This document shows, piece after piece, positions 16,404-25,889 of a stretch of DNA of 44,960 bases. Origin of the DNA: Clostridia bacterium (GTDB lineage: Bacteria > Bacillota > Clostridia > Caldicoprobacterales > Caldicoprobacteraceae); the NCBI GenBank assembly GCA_017577715.1, contig PKRC01000016.1:1-44960 (forward strand), read 5' to 3'. Position 1 is the first letter of the stretch; each line of letters begins with the position of its first letter. The notes beneath the pieces are model-generated. The model did no database searches and had not been told where the DNA came from. It saw nothing but the letters and a program-made list of their open reading frames with translations. A program made the position numbers and the translations under genes.

Positions 16404-17943
16404 CCTCAACGCCTCCTTTACAAAGATCTATAAACCTCATCTTTCGCCGTATCATCTCCTCAAGCCTATCCATATACTCCTTCACATCCTTGACGTTGGG
16501 AACGCGCTGTATACAATCATTTTCCGGAAAGTATACCTTGCTGACCGCTCCCGCCCCAAATGCCCATATGGTCTGATTTTCTCCCATCATCTGGATGTTG
16601 TATATACAGGCCTTGCCGGGCTTAGTATATCCGACGTTTTCGAGGTTCCCCACCATGTATTTCTGGCGATAAAGGTAATACGGCACCATCCCCATCCTCT
16701 TTACCCATCTTTGGCATACTTCCAGCATCCTTTCAGCCGTATCATCGGAAGTTAAGGGATATTTATCCAGCGAGTCCTTAAGCCTGGATGCCCTCTTTAC
16801 GGCAAGGGTATGCACCGTAAGGTTATCGGGCTGCAGACCTGCAATGGCTTTCATGGTCTTTTCCATGTGCGGCACACCTTCGCCGGGCAGTCCCACTATG
16901 ATATCCATGTTTATGCAATCAAACCCGACATACCTGGCCATGTGAAACCTGGACACAACCTGCTCCACCGTATGCCTCCGACCGATCTCATCAAGGGTTT
17001 CCTGGTTCATGGTTTGGGGGTTGATGCTTATGCGGTTTACTCCAAAAGCCTTGAGCAACGAAAGCTTGTCGATGTCCAGAGTATCGGGCCTACCACATTC
17101 CACCGTATACTCCCTTACAGAGCAGCCATCCAGCAACAAGTCCACTGCGCTCAGCAACCGCTCCAGTTGTGGATAGGCAAGGGCAGTGGGAGTTCCACCG
17201 CCTATATAAAGGCTTTGAATTGATATTCCCTTGTGCAACAAAACTGAGACCACCTTATCAAGCTCGGTAACCAGGGAATCTATATAGTCATCCACTATCT
17301 CCTTGTATCCATCCATCACGACCGACGGAAAAGAACAGTATAGACACCTGGTGGTGCAGAAGGGAATGTGTATATAGAGAGATACGGTATCGGCGGAGGA
17401 CGATTTTACAATATCCCGCTGGTTGTTGGCCGTCTCCACCAGCAGGGAAGCCTTATCATCCCTTACGTAGTACTCGGACTTCAATGCGCTCAAAACCTCT
17501 TCATCGCTCAATCCATCGTCCATTAGATGATGCACCACCTTAAGCGGGCGCACGCCGGTAAGTATACCCCAATTCGGATACTTGCCTGTGAATCTCGACA
17601 GCACGTCGTAGACGCATTGGCATAAGACCTTCTTTATCTCCCTTTTCCGTTTGAGATAAGAACCTCTAGTCCTATCATCCAATTTTTGGCTTCGCTGGCT
17701 TTCAAACAACACCCTTCCCCTGCCGTCCTTCAGGCAGCTTTTCGCCACAATTTCAAAGTCCGAGCAAGTATATTCGGCAACGACGAGTAAATCCCCGCAG
17801 CTGTCGCCCTTTTCTCCCGGATTATCACTTTGGGCCGGCAAATGGTCAAACACCTTAACCGACCAACTGGGAAAAAATACGCGGGTCAATTCCCATATCT
17901 CGTGCTCAAAGCCACCATTGGTAACGTGAACGTATACATTCAA
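16393..17943 (-). CDS. hemZ: HemZ-type radical SAM coproporphyrinogen III oxidase-like protein
   Basis: A radical SAM enzyme of the HemN/HemZ group. An N-terminal extension of about 190 residues, typical of HemZ, precedes the [4Fe-4S] motif CTTRCLYC (Cys196, 200 and 203 from the chosen start). IGGGTPTAL and the HemN-like segment VECGRPDTLD follow. In Bacillus HemZ is an oxygen-independent coproporphyrinogen oxidase paralogue; other HemN-like proteins are heme chaperones, so the activity is not certain. No other heme gene is in the window. TTG 17943 was chosen because GGAGGG lies about ten bases before it; the in-frame ATG 17964 (seven codons earlier) lacks a ribosome site and remains possible. 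Confidence 0.85.
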   Translation of the reverse strand: MNVYVHVTNGGFEHEIWELTRVFFPSWSVKVFDHLPAQSDNPGEKGDSCGDLLVVAEYTCSDFEIVAKSCLKDGRGRVLFESQRSQKLDDRTRGSYLKRKREIKKVLCQCVYDVLSRFTGKYPNWGILTGVRPLKVVHHLMDDGLSDEEVLSALKSEYYVRDDKASLLVETANNQRDIVKSSSADTVSLYIHIPFCTTRCLYCSFPSVVMDGYKEIVDDYIDSLVTELDKVVSVLLHKGISIQSLYIGGGTPTALAYPQLERLLSAVDLLLDGCSVREYTVECGRPDTLDIDKLSLLKAFGVNRISINPQTMNQETLDEIGRRHTVEQVVSRFHMARYVGFDCINMDIIVGLPGEGVPHMEKTMKAIAGLQPDNLTVHTLAVKRASRLKDSLDKYPLTSDDTAERMLEVCQRWVKRMGMVPYYLYRQKYMVGNLENVGYTKPGKACIYNIQMMGENQTIWAFGAGAVSKVYFPENDCIQRVPNVKDVKEYMDRLEEMIRRKMRFIDLCKGGVEDDL

Positions 17944-18210
17944 ATCGCAGCAGCCCTCCACCATTTGTTCTGATCTGTATTATACCGTCACGGTTTATGT
18001 CAAACTCTTTAAGCCATTTTTAAGGCTTTAAAACGCCTTTTATTATAAAGAAAGATCTTTCAAAAATCTCATAACAAATACTCCAAATTTCATAAAAAAT
18101 ACGCCAGATTTCATAAAAAGGTCAAGCTACAGTCTTTCCCATAATAAACTATTCCAAACGACACTTTATTCGGATTTTTCTACCAATACTTTATTGAATT
18201 TTTGTACCAC

Positions 18211-18250
18211 ACTTCCATCAGCTATTCATCGCTTCCATCAGCTATTCATC
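18211..18250. repeat. Tandem 20-base duplication at the end of the MBL gene
   Basis: CTTCCATCAGCTATTCATC occurs twice with a 20-base period. The second copy contains the stop codon of the MBL hydrolase gene, so the duplication does not change the protein. The gap before it (17965-18210) is AT-rich with another short direct repeat (ATTTCATAAAAA). Confidence 0.8.
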
Positions 18251-18887
18251 TCACATAGTACTTTATAAACGGATTGGTAACCCTTTCAGCGCCAATGGTG
18301 CTCTTTGGCCCATGGCCGGGATAGATGGTGTAATCGTCATCGAGGGTAAGCAGCTTATCCCTTATGGAGCTGATTAGCTGCTCATAACTGCCTCCTGGAA
18401 AATCGCTCCTGCCTATGGAACCCTGAAATAGCGTATCCCCCGTGAAGGCCATCTTTACAGGGCTGTCCACCACAAAACATACGCTGCCTTCCGAATGCCC
18501 TGGCGTGTGGAGCACCTTCATGGTTATGCCTCCAACGGCAATGATATCTCCCTCCTGCAGCAATACATCAGGCGGTACCTGCACCAAATGCTCTCCCATG
18601 AAGGCCGAAAGGTTTCGGGCAGCATCGGTAAGGGCCTGAGCATCTCCCGAATGGATGGCCACAGAGGCCCCCAATTGCTCCTTGAGAAATTTCACAGCGC
18701 CTATGTGATCAAAGTGGCCATGGGTGAGCAGTATGTGTCCCACCTCGAGGCCTTCATACTGTATGCGGTTTAAAATACTCTGACCATCTGCACCGGGATC
18801 AATGACAACCGCCTTTCTGGTATTCTCGCAATATACTATATAGCAGTTGGCAGCCAGCTGTCCCACCGGCATGGCTATAACCTTCAT
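18246..18887 (-). CDS. MBL-fold metallohydrolase (glyoxalase II-like)
   Basis: A 213-residue metallo-beta-lactamase-fold hydrolase. The zinc motif HGHFDH is at 56-61 (HxHxDH), followed by GHSEGSVCF, TGDTLFQGSIGR and the C-terminal GHGPKST histidine. It belongs to the GloB/YcbL-like group common next to dtd and relA in Clostridia; hydroxyacylglutathione or another thioester may be the substrate, but this is unproven. ATG 18887 was chosen on a strong AAAGGAG site; the longer frame starting at 18911 would overlap dtd. It follows dtd by about 20 bases. Confidence 0.9.
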   Translation of the reverse strand: MKVIAMPVGQLAANCYIVYCENTRKAVVIDPGADGQSILNRIQYEGLEVGHILLTHGHFDHIGAVKFLKEQLGASVAIHSGDAQALTDAARNLSAFMGEHLVQVPPDVLLQEGDIIAVGGITMKVLHTPGHSEGSVCFVVDSPVKMAFTGDTLFQGSIGRSDFPGGSYEQLISSIRDKLLTLDDDYTIYPGHGPKSTIGAERVTNPFIKYYVR

Positions 18888-18907
18888 ATTTGCTACTCCT
18901 TTCAAAA

Positions 18908-19357
18908 TCAAAAAGTCCTCTTGCTGTCCAGCAGTATGGTCACAGGGCCGTCATTGAGCAGCGACACTTCCATCTTTGCCTGAAATATACCGGTGGCCAC
19001 AGGGATGTTCAACTGTTTAATCTTTTCCACAAATAAGTCGTAATATTTCTTGGCCATATCGGGAGGTGCGGCCTGGGTAAAGCTGGGCCTACGCCCTTTT
19101 CTGCAGTCTCCGTACAGGGTAAATTGCGACACAGCCAGTACGGCTCCGCCCACATCCTGCACTGACAGGTTCATCTTGCCGTTCTCATCCTCAAATACTC
19201 TCAAGCCAGTCACTTTGTCTACCATATATGCCAGGTCTTCTTCGCTATCGTCCTTCTCTACTCCCAAAAATACCAGCAGCCCATTTTCAATGGAGCCAAC
19301 CACCTTTCCATCCACCTTTACGCTGGCGTGTTTAACCCGTTGAACAACAGCTCTCAT
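18908..19357 (-). CDS. dtd: D-aminoacyl-tRNA deacylase Dtd
   Basis: It removes D-amino acids (and glycine from tRNA-Ala) mischarged onto tRNA. It has 149 residues starting MRAVVQRVKHASV, the standard family start. The active-site motif SQFTLYGDCRKGRRPSF and the cis Gly-Pro motif NDGPVTI are both present. It lies downstream of relA in the same direction, with the MBL gene following closely, an arrangement common in Firmicutes. Confidence 0.95.
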   Translation of the reverse strand: MRAVVQRVKHASVKVDGKVVGSIENGLLVFLGVEKDDSEEDLAYMVDKVTGLRVFEDENGKMNLSVQDVGGAVLAVSQFTLYGDCRKGRRPSFTQAAPPDMAKKYYDLFVEKIKQLNIPVATGIFQAKMEVSLLNDGPVTILLDSKRTF

Positions 19358-19425
19358 CGAAATCATCACTCCGTTTTACCTTAATTTTCATTTTCAAACT
19401 GTCAAAGTGGCCATACCAATCCTCT

Positions 19426-21618
19426 TCACGCGTTTACCCTGTGCACATCCAGTATGTCGGGCACCTTTTTAAGCTGCCTCATCACCTTTTCAAGCTGCTG
19501 GGTGTTCTTTATTTCCAGGCTTAAATTTATAAGGGCCTGCCGAACCCTGTTGGTCCTGGCATTGACAGCAGTCAAGGCTATATCCATGTTGGCAAGGGTG
19601 CTGGTAATATCGGCTAGCAGCGAATGCCTGTCTCGCGCTATTATCTGTATCTCAGCGTTATAAGAGGCTCTATCCTCACCGCTCCACTCTACCTCCACCA
19701 GCCGGTGCCTCTCTTCGGGAACTATATTGATCACATTGACGCAATCGGCCCTGTGCACCGATACACCTCTGCCCCTAGTGATAAACCCTATGATTTCATC
19801 GCCCGGCACGGGATTGCAGCATCTAGCAAGCCTTACCAGTATATTATCGACACCCTTGACATGTATGCCATTATCGGTGCGCCTCTTGGGCCTGCCTTCC
19901 TTTGCCTGCTTTGCAATTACCTCCTCTGACTCGGAGGCGGTCACCTTTTGATACCTCTTGTACTCGTTGATGAGCCTCACCAGCACCTGGCTGGTAGTAA
20001 GCCCGCCGTAACCGATGGCAGCATATATATCGTCAATCGAATGGAACCCGTATTTCTTAAGTATGGGCTCAATCCATTCGTTTTTGAGAAGCTGCGACAG
20101 GACATACCCCTGTCGCTTTGCCTCCTTCTCAAGCATCTCCTTGCCTCTTTCTATGTTTTCCTCGCGCCGCTCCTTTTTGAACCACTGCTTGATCTTATTC
20201 TTGGCCTGAGTGGTCTTGACTATCTTGAGCCAATCACGGCTGGGCCCCCGGCTGCTGGGAGAGGTGATAATCTCCACTATATCGCCGGTTTGAAGCTCAT
20301 AATCCAAAGGAACCAGCTTACCGTTTACCTTGGCGCCCACGCACTTATTGCCTATCTCCGTGTGAATGGCATATGCAAAATCCAGCGGTCCTGCTCCCTT
20401 GGGCAGGTCAATGACGTCGCCTTTGGGCGTGAAGACAAACACCTCATCGCTAAACAGGTCTATCTTTAGGGTCTCTACAAATTCCCTGAAATCCTTAAGG
20501 TCGCTCTGCCATTCCAAAAGCTGGCGTATCCATGCGAGCTTTTCGTCAAGGTCGGTTGAAGCCTTACGTCCCTCTTTGTATTTCCAGTGGGCTGCAATCC
20601 CGTATTCGGCAGTACGATGCATATCCCAGGTCCTTATCTGTATCTCAAACAACTCGCCCCTGGAATCTATAACGGTGGTATGGAGCGATTGATACATGTT
20701 GGGCTTGGGAACAGCTATATAATCCTTAAATCGGCCTGGGATGGGCTTCCAAAGGGTATGAACTATGCCCAAAACTGCATAGCAATCCCTCACCGAATTC
20801 ACTATCACGCGAATAGCCAGCAGATCATAGATCTCCTCAAAGCTCTTGTGCTGCATGTACATCTTGCGGTAAATGCTGTAAAAATTCTTGGGACGCCCTT
20901 CTATCTCGGCTTCAATGTTCATCTCATCAAGCTTTTTCTTGAGGGTTTGTATGACGTCCTGAATGTAGGCTTCTCGCTCCCTTCTCTTGGCAGCCACCTT
21001 CTCTACCAGGTCATAGTATCCCTTTGGATCGATATAGCGCAGCGATATATCCTCCAGCTCCCATTTTATCTTGAATATCCCCAATCGGTGAGCAAGGGGA
21101 GCGTAGATCTCCAGGGTTTCGTAAGCCTTTTCTCGCTGCTTCTCTTCATCTACGTACTCGAGGGTTCTCAAGTTGTGCAGCCTATCAGCAAGCTTGATGA
21201 TTATAACTCTTATGTCCTTTGCCATGGCCACAAACATCTTCCGCAGGCTTTCCAGCTGTTGCTCTTCTTTGCTCTTGTATTCTATGCGGCTGAGCTTTGT
21301 AACTCCGTCCACCAGCTTCGCTATATCGGCCCCAAACTCCCCTTCCAGCTGCTGTAGCGTCACGCCAGTATCCTCTATGACATCGTGCAGTATACCCGCC
21401 ACAACGGTATCGACGTCCAATCCGAGCTCCATCAATATAAGGGCCACTTCCACGGGATGGATAATAAATGGCTCGCCAGATGACCGCTTTTGCCCTTCAT
21501 GGGCCTTTGCGGCATAAGCATAGGCCTTGCGGACTTTTTCTGCCCCTTCTTTGCCATAAAGCTGCTCCGCTTTGGATTCAAGCTCTGCCACTTTAGCTTG
21601 TATACCATTGCCATTCAT
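19426..21618 (-). CDS. relA: Bifunctional (p)ppGpp synthetase/hydrolase Rel (RelA/SpoT family)
   Basis: It makes and breaks the alarmone (p)ppGpp in the stringent response. From ATG 21618 it has 730 residues. The HD hydrolase domain has HDVIED intact. The synthetase domain carries the RFKD motif of bifunctional Rel enzymes, followed by YQSLHTT. A TGS domain (from VFVFTPKGDVIDLP), a zinc-finger region (ARCCNPVPGDEI) and a C-terminal ACT domain complete the long form. The start at 21618 has a GGGGGTGG ribosome site; the longer frame to 21669 does not. It lies 113 bases after apt, with a hairpin between them. Confidence 0.96.
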   Translation of the reverse strand: MNGNGIQAKVAELESKAEQLYGKEGAEKVRKAYAYAAKAHEGQKRSSGEPFIIHPVEVALILMELGLDVDTVVAGILHDVIEDTGVTLQQLEGEFGADIAKLVDGVTKLSRIEYKSKEEQQLESLRKMFVAMAKDIRVIIIKLADRLHNLRTLEYVDEEKQREKAYETLEIYAPLAHRLGIFKIKWELEDISLRYIDPKGYYDLVEKVAAKRREREAYIQDVIQTLKKKLDEMNIEAEIEGRPKNFYSIYRKMYMQHKSFEEIYDLLAIRVIVNSVRDCYAVLGIVHTLWKPIPGRFKDYIAVPKPNMYQSLHTTVIDSRGELFEIQIRTWDMHRTAEYGIAAHWKYKEGRKASTDLDEKLAWIRQLLEWQSDLKDFREFVETLKIDLFSDEVFVFTPKGDVIDLPKGAGPLDFAYAIHTEIGNKCVGAKVNGKLVPLDYELQTGDIVEIITSPSSRGPSRDWLKIVKTTQAKNKIKQWFKKERREENIERGKEMLEKEAKRQGYVLSQLLKNEWIEPILKKYGFHSIDDIYAAIGYGGLTTSQVLVRLINEYKRYQKVTASESEEVIAKQAKEGRPKRRTDNGIHVKGVDNILVRLARCCNPVPGDEIIGFITRGRGVSVHRADCVNVINIVPEERHRLVEVEWSGEDRASYNAEIQIIARDRHSLLADITSTLANMDIALTAVNARTNRVRQALINLSLEIKNTQQLEKVMRQLKKVPDILDVHRVNA

Positions 21619-21682
21619 TATACCACCCCCTTTCCATAGCGGAAGCGCCCGTTCAATCAAATACTTCAATCAAATACAAAGA

Positions 21683-21709
21683 ATGGCTGGTACAGCAAGC
21701 ACCAACCAT
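21683..21709 (-). other. Hairpin between apt and relA, weak terminator or attenuator
   Basis: An 11-bp stem with two G-T pairs (arms 21683-21693 and 21699-21709) and a five-base loop is followed by a poor T-run on the minus strand. It may reduce read-through from apt into relA. Confidence 0.4.
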
Positions 21710-21731
21710 CCTTACCTCTTCAGCATCATTC

Positions 21732-22250
21732 TCAGTCATCGTAGGTAATGACGGAGTACACGTCATATCCTTCCAGCGTCTTTCTACCATTCAAATAGGA
21801 CAGCTCTATCACAAAGGCCACGCCCACCACAATGCCGCCTAGCTTCTCGACAAGCTTGACAGCCGCCAAAGCAGTGCCGCCCGTGGCCAGCAGGTCATCC
21901 ACCACTACTACTTTTTGCCCGGGCTGAATGGCGTCCTTGTGTATTTCCAACACATCAGAACCGTACTCCAAACCGTACTCGTATCTGACAGTTTCGGCCG
22001 GCAACTTGCCCGGCTTGCGCACCGGTACAAACCCCACCTTCAGGGCATACGCCACCGGCGCTCCCAGCACAAATCCCCTGGCCTCGGGTCCCACTATTAG
22101 TTCAGCTCCTTTTTCCTTGCAAAAAGACACCAGTGAATCTATCGTATAGATGTAGGCTTCTCGATCCTTAAGCAAAGTGGTTATGTCCTTAAAGCTTATG
22201 CCCGGCTTGGGGAAATCCAATACAACCCTGATCTTTGACTTCAAATCCAT
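21732..22250 (-). CDS. apt: Adenine phosphoribosyltransferase Apt
   Basis: Purine salvage: adenine + PRPP gives AMP. The 172-residue protein is full length. The PRPP-binding motif VVVVDDLLATGGTA is at about 114-127, and the N-terminal FPKPGISFKDIT segment is diagnostic. It starts two bases after the recJ stop with a strong AAGGAGGAG site lying inside recJ, so the genes are translationally linked. Confidence 0.96.
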   Translation of the reverse strand: MDLKSKIRVVLDFPKPGISFKDITTLLKDREAYIYTIDSLVSFCKEKGAELIVGPEARGFVLGAPVAYALKVGFVPVRKPGKLPAETVRYEYGLEYGSDVLEIHKDAIQPGQKVVVVDDLLATGGTALAAVKLVEKLGGIVVGVAFVIELSYLNGRKTLEGYDVYSVITYDD

Positions 22251-22252
22251 CT

Positions 22253-24781
22253 TTACTCCTCCTTTTCGCAGTGGGATTGCACCCCTTCAATCCATGCCAT
22301 GTACTTCTGATATAGCACGCTCTCGGCAAGTTCGCGGTTGCGTGGATTTTGTATGCACTCCACCTTGATACAGGTCTGCTGCCCATCTATTCTTATAAAG
22401 CCTAGTTCTTTAAACACACCTAACATCAAGCGCAGCTGAAACTCGTTTATATCCTGCCCCGTTGCCTCCCTGAACTGCCTTGCCATCCTGGACACCCCTG
22501 GCCATATATTCTGGCCAGGACGCCGCGAACGCAACCATTTATACAGTGCTACAAAGTGCGCTCTTTCCACATCCAGCCGCTTGAGCACATCTTTGAGAAG
22601 AATCCCATGGCTATTCCAGCCTTTTATGACACGTACCCTTTCCCTTAAACCTTCTACAAGGTACAATCGCGGATACAGAGGAAGCTCATCTTCCAGCAAA
22701 AAGATCTTCCTGTAGTGCCTGAAGAGGACCCTGTCCAGCACTGGAGCTATGAGTATGCCGTTCATCCCCGTCTCCCACATCTCGTGGAAGTATCCATATG
22801 CAAAGGCCATATGGGGTATCCTCTCTTCAACGATCAGGTTTAGTGCCCATCGTGCTCCCTCCAGGGTGCTTGCCAAAATCAAGTTGCCCACCTTGGAAGC
22901 CTTAAAGCAGGCTATAGCTTCATCACAGCTCATCTGCTGGAACGTCGGCCACTCCGCTTTGCTCAATTGTTTACCGTTTATGCAATCACTATTATACATA
23001 ATTTCTTGTAAAAAAGCATCAAAAAATTTAAAATAAAACGGCTCCAGAAAAGCCTCAACGTCATCTTCATCATTCAAAACGGCCTGCATGGATTTCACGT
23101 TGAACTGAATTTTTTTCACGCCGCCCCATTCATTTTCCTCTATCGCGGCAATGATGTCCACCTTTTTACCCCCGACCAGCAGATAATCCTTTTTATCGCC
23201 CAGCCCAAATCCGATGGCATCCCACAGCCGCTGTCCCGTGGAAACCGACATTTTAAGATGCCTGCCATCATTTCCCACCGTCCAGCAATTCTCAACCTGA
23301 ACATTGCTAAACAGGAATCTGGGTGGCGGATTGCCTATGCCAAAAGGCTCCAACAGCCTTAATTCCTGCACCAGCGATAGCGTGATATCCTGCGGCATCA
23401 GCACCCCATCATGATAATTGCGGGGAATGAGCAATGACTCGTCCATGCTACGGTGGACATAGCTTAAAAGGCGCCTTTTTAGTTCCGGTATAGCTTCTCT
23501 GGGGATGCTGAACCCCGCAGCCATTTCATGGCCTCCAAACCGAATGAACAGATCATCGACCTGCTTTAATGCGTTATATATATTAAAGCCTTCAATGCTT
23601 CGGGCAGAGCCCACACCTTTATCACCCTGCAGGGAAATCAATATACACGGCCGATAAAAATGCTCGCTGATTTTGGAAGCCGCAATGCCCACGACACCGG
23701 GGTGCCAGCCCTTTTCCTCCTCCCCTTCCAATACTATTATCCATTCAGCGCTGAGATCGCCATCCTTAATGAGCCTATCTATACACTCTTTCAGCAGATT
23801 ATTTTCAATCTGCTGGCGCTTGGCGTTTTCCTCATTCAATTGCCGGGCAATGCTAGCTGCCTCCCTTTCGTCCTGAGTTGTGAGCAGCGAAAAGCCCAGA
23901 TAGGCCGTTGACATTCTGCCAGCGGCGTTAAGCCTGGGCGCCAGCATAAAAGCTATCCTGTATGCATCAATGGTGCCTTGTGCCAGCCCGGCAACTTTGA
24001 GCAAAGCCTCAACCCCAAGCCGTGGGGAGGCGTTTATGCGCTCTATGCCTTTAGCTACCAGAATTCTATTTTCGTCCAGCAAGGGTACCACGTCGGCTAC
24101 CGTACCCAAAGCGATCAGGTCCAGATACTTCTCCAGCCCTTCAATCCCCTCCATGGCCTGAATCAGCTTAGCAGCCACGCCCACCCCTGCCAGGCTACAA
24201 AAGGGATAGGAGTGGTCGCTGCGGGAAGGGTTAATGACAGCACAGGCGCGGGGAAGCTGGCCTGAGCACCGGTGATGATCGGTCACTATGACATCCATGC
24301 CCAGCTGCGTAGCCAGTTCGACTTCATCAATTGCCGTTATGCCACAATCTACCGTTATGATGAGCCTGATCCCACGGGCATGAAGCTGCTCAACAGCCTG
24401 GCAATTCATGCCGTATCCTTCTAAATAGCGATGGGGGATGTATACTTCCACATCGGCGCCTTTACCTTTTAAAAACAAATACAGGACAGACGCCGCCGTA
24501 ATCCCATCCACATCGTAATCCCCGTATATTGCAATGCGTTGTCCGCCGTCGATTGCCTTTCGGATCCGCTCTACGGCCTTTTCCATATCGGGCAACAAAA
24601 ATGGGTCATGAAGTCCCTCGAGAGAGGGGTTGATAAACGAGACAGCCTGCTGTAGATCGGTAATGCCCCTGTTTACCAGCAACCTGGCCACTACCCTTGA
24701 GACTCCCAAGCCATTATGGATTATATCTACACTCCGTTGCCATTCAGGCGTTTCGTCTGCCAGCGGAAGATAAAGCGGCAT
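22253..24781 (-). CDS. recJ: Single-stranded-DNA-specific exonuclease RecJ
   Basis: A 5'-3' exonuclease on single-stranded DNA for recombination, mismatch repair and base-excision repair. The 842 residues carry the DHH-family motifs: DYDVDG (about 88-93), VTDHH, and the DHHA1 motif GGHEMAAGFSI. An OB-fold region follows. A C-terminal extension of about 280 residues, as in Bacillus RecJ, contains a helicase-like and winged-helix-like part of unknown role. ATG 24781 was chosen because GAGGAG lies nine bases before it; a TTG at 24790 is too near that site. Confidence 0.94.
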   Translation of the reverse strand: MPLYLPLADETPEWQRSVDIIHNGLGVSRVVARLLVNRGITDLQQAVSFINPSLEGLHDPFLLPDMEKAVERIRKAIDGGQRIAIYGDYDVDGITAASVLYLFLKGKGADVEVYIPHRYLEGYGMNCQAVEQLHARGIRLIITVDCGITAIDEVELATQLGMDVIVTDHHRCSGQLPRACAVINPSRSDHSYPFCSLAGVGVAAKLIQAMEGIEGLEKYLDLIALGTVADVVPLLDENRILVAKGIERINASPRLGVEALLKVAGLAQGTIDAYRIAFMLAPRLNAAGRMSTAYLGFSLLTTQDEREAASIARQLNEENAKRQQIENNLLKECIDRLIKDGDLSAEWIIVLEGEEEKGWHPGVVGIAASKISEHFYRPCILISLQGDKGVGSARSIEGFNIYNALKQVDDLFIRFGGHEMAAGFSIPREAIPELKRRLLSYVHRSMDESLLIPRNYHDGVLMPQDITLSLVQELRLLEPFGIGNPPPRFLFSNVQVENCWTVGNDGRHLKMSVSTGQRLWDAIGFGLGDKKDYLLVGGKKVDIIAAIEENEWGGVKKIQFNVKSMQAVLNDEDDVEAFLEPFYFKFFDAFLQEIMYNSDCINGKQLSKAEWPTFQQMSCDEAIACFKASKVGNLILASTLEGARWALNLIVEERIPHMAFAYGYFHEMWETGMNGILIAPVLDRVLFRHYRKIFLLEDELPLYPRLYLVEGLRERVRVIKGWNSHGILLKDVLKRLDVERAHFVALYKWLRSRRPGQNIWPGVSRMARQFREATGQDINEFQLRLMLGVFKELGFIRIDGQQTCIKVECIQNPRNRELAESVLYQKYMAWIEGVQSHCEKEE

Positions 24782-24861
24782 ACATTTCAACTCCTCACGA
24801 AAAAATAATGGCGTTTCCCTTTTTAATCAATAAATAAATCCACCGTAAAAAATAACAACAA

Positions 24862-24881
24862 GAGCTTCCCGAAGGAAGCTC
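24862..24881 (-). terminator. Probable intrinsic terminator after secF
   Basis: A perfect 8-bp stem GAGCTTCC/GGAAGCTC closed by a UUCG tetraloop on the minus strand is followed by a T-rich tract. It separates secDF from recJ. Confidence 0.7.
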
Positions 24882-24974
24882 ATTGATAATATTGCTCGCC
24901 AATTAACATCGATGTATCTTATGTTTTCCCGCCTCCCATATGAAGCAGCCCAAACCATGGCAACCTGCATTCAA

Positions 24975-25889
24975 TTACTTGGCAGCAGCAAGCTTGCGCC
25001 GATCGGTCCTTTCATTCCATTCAGCCCACAAGGGTCCCGCAATGAATATGGTAGAATAGGTTCCAGCTACGAGACCCACCAAAATGGGAAGCGAAAACTC
25101 CTTGATGGACTCAACGCCAAGGACATACAAAGCCGTTACCGTAAACAAAGTAGTGAGGAAAGTGTTAATAGTACGGTTAAGGGACTCGTTGATGCTTCTG
25201 TTCACTATCTCGGCTCTAGACAGCTTGCTGCCAAACTTCTTCTGATTCTCCCGTACCCTGTCAAAAATCACTATGGTGTCATTGATGGAATAACCTATTA
25301 TGGTCAACACAGCCGCTACAAATGTGCTGTTTATCTGCGTTCTCAATAAGGCGACAACCGACACCATGATCAGCACGTCGTGTATCAAGGCTACGATGGC
25401 AGCTACTCCCGATTTGAACTCAAAGCGTATCCCTACATATATGAGTATACCCACCCACGATATGACCGTAGCCAGTATGGCATTGCGTGTAAGGTCTTTC
25501 CCTATGGTAGGCCCCACCGTATCAATGCTGAACCTCTCGTCGGTCAAATCGTATTTCTCTTTAAGCCGGGCTATCAACCTCTTCTGTATTTCCTCCTGAT
25601 TTTCCATATGCCTCATGCGTATGATGGCATCCTGCTTGTTATCGCCCACCTGCATCACCGTGGCGTCTATCCCCTCGGATGACAATATATCACGGATATC
25701 GTCAGGCGAATAGGGTTTGCCGATGTTTACGTATATGGTGGTGCCACCCTTGAAGTCGATCCCCAGGTTTAGCCCCTGTAATATCATCACAAGCAACCCG
25801 GCTATGATGATTACCAGCGAAATGGCTGCAAAAATTTTATACCTTCCGACAAAATCTATATTCATCTCCGTTATTCCCCTCTCATACAC
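24975..25889 (-). CDS. secF: Protein translocase subunit SecF
   Basis: An integral membrane partner of SecD that uses the proton or sodium gradient to complete protein export through SecYEG. The 304 residues give six predicted transmembrane helices. The first helix and DFKGGT motif (about 38-50) precede the external domain, and the cluster after about 130 contains the conserved region SINDTIVIFDRVREN. Its start overlaps the end of secD by eight bases. Confidence 0.95.
   Translation of the reverse strand: MYERGITEMNIDFVGRYKIFAAISLVIIIAGLLVMILQGLNLGIDFKGGTTIYVNIGKPYSPDDIRDILSSEGIDATVMQVGDNKQDAIIRMRHMENQEEIQKRLIARLKEKYDLTDERFSIDTVGPTIGKDLTRNAILATVISWVGILIYVGIRFEFKSGVAAIVALIHDVLIMVSVVALLRTQINSTFVAAVLTIIGYSINDTIVIFDRVRENQKKFGSKLSRAEIVNRSINESLNRTINTFLTTLFTVTALYVLGVESIKEFSLPILVGLVAGTYSTIFIAGPLWAEWNERTDRRKLAAAK

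Noticed and set aside
18020..18042. Terminator-like AAGGC/GCCTT hairpin
   Set aside because: Its T-run is oriented for the plus strand, where no gene precedes it, so no function is assigned.
20587..21357. Plus-strand open frame of 256 codons
   Set aside because: It lies fully antisense to relA, has no ribosome site, and has the odd composition expected of a complementary-frame shadow.
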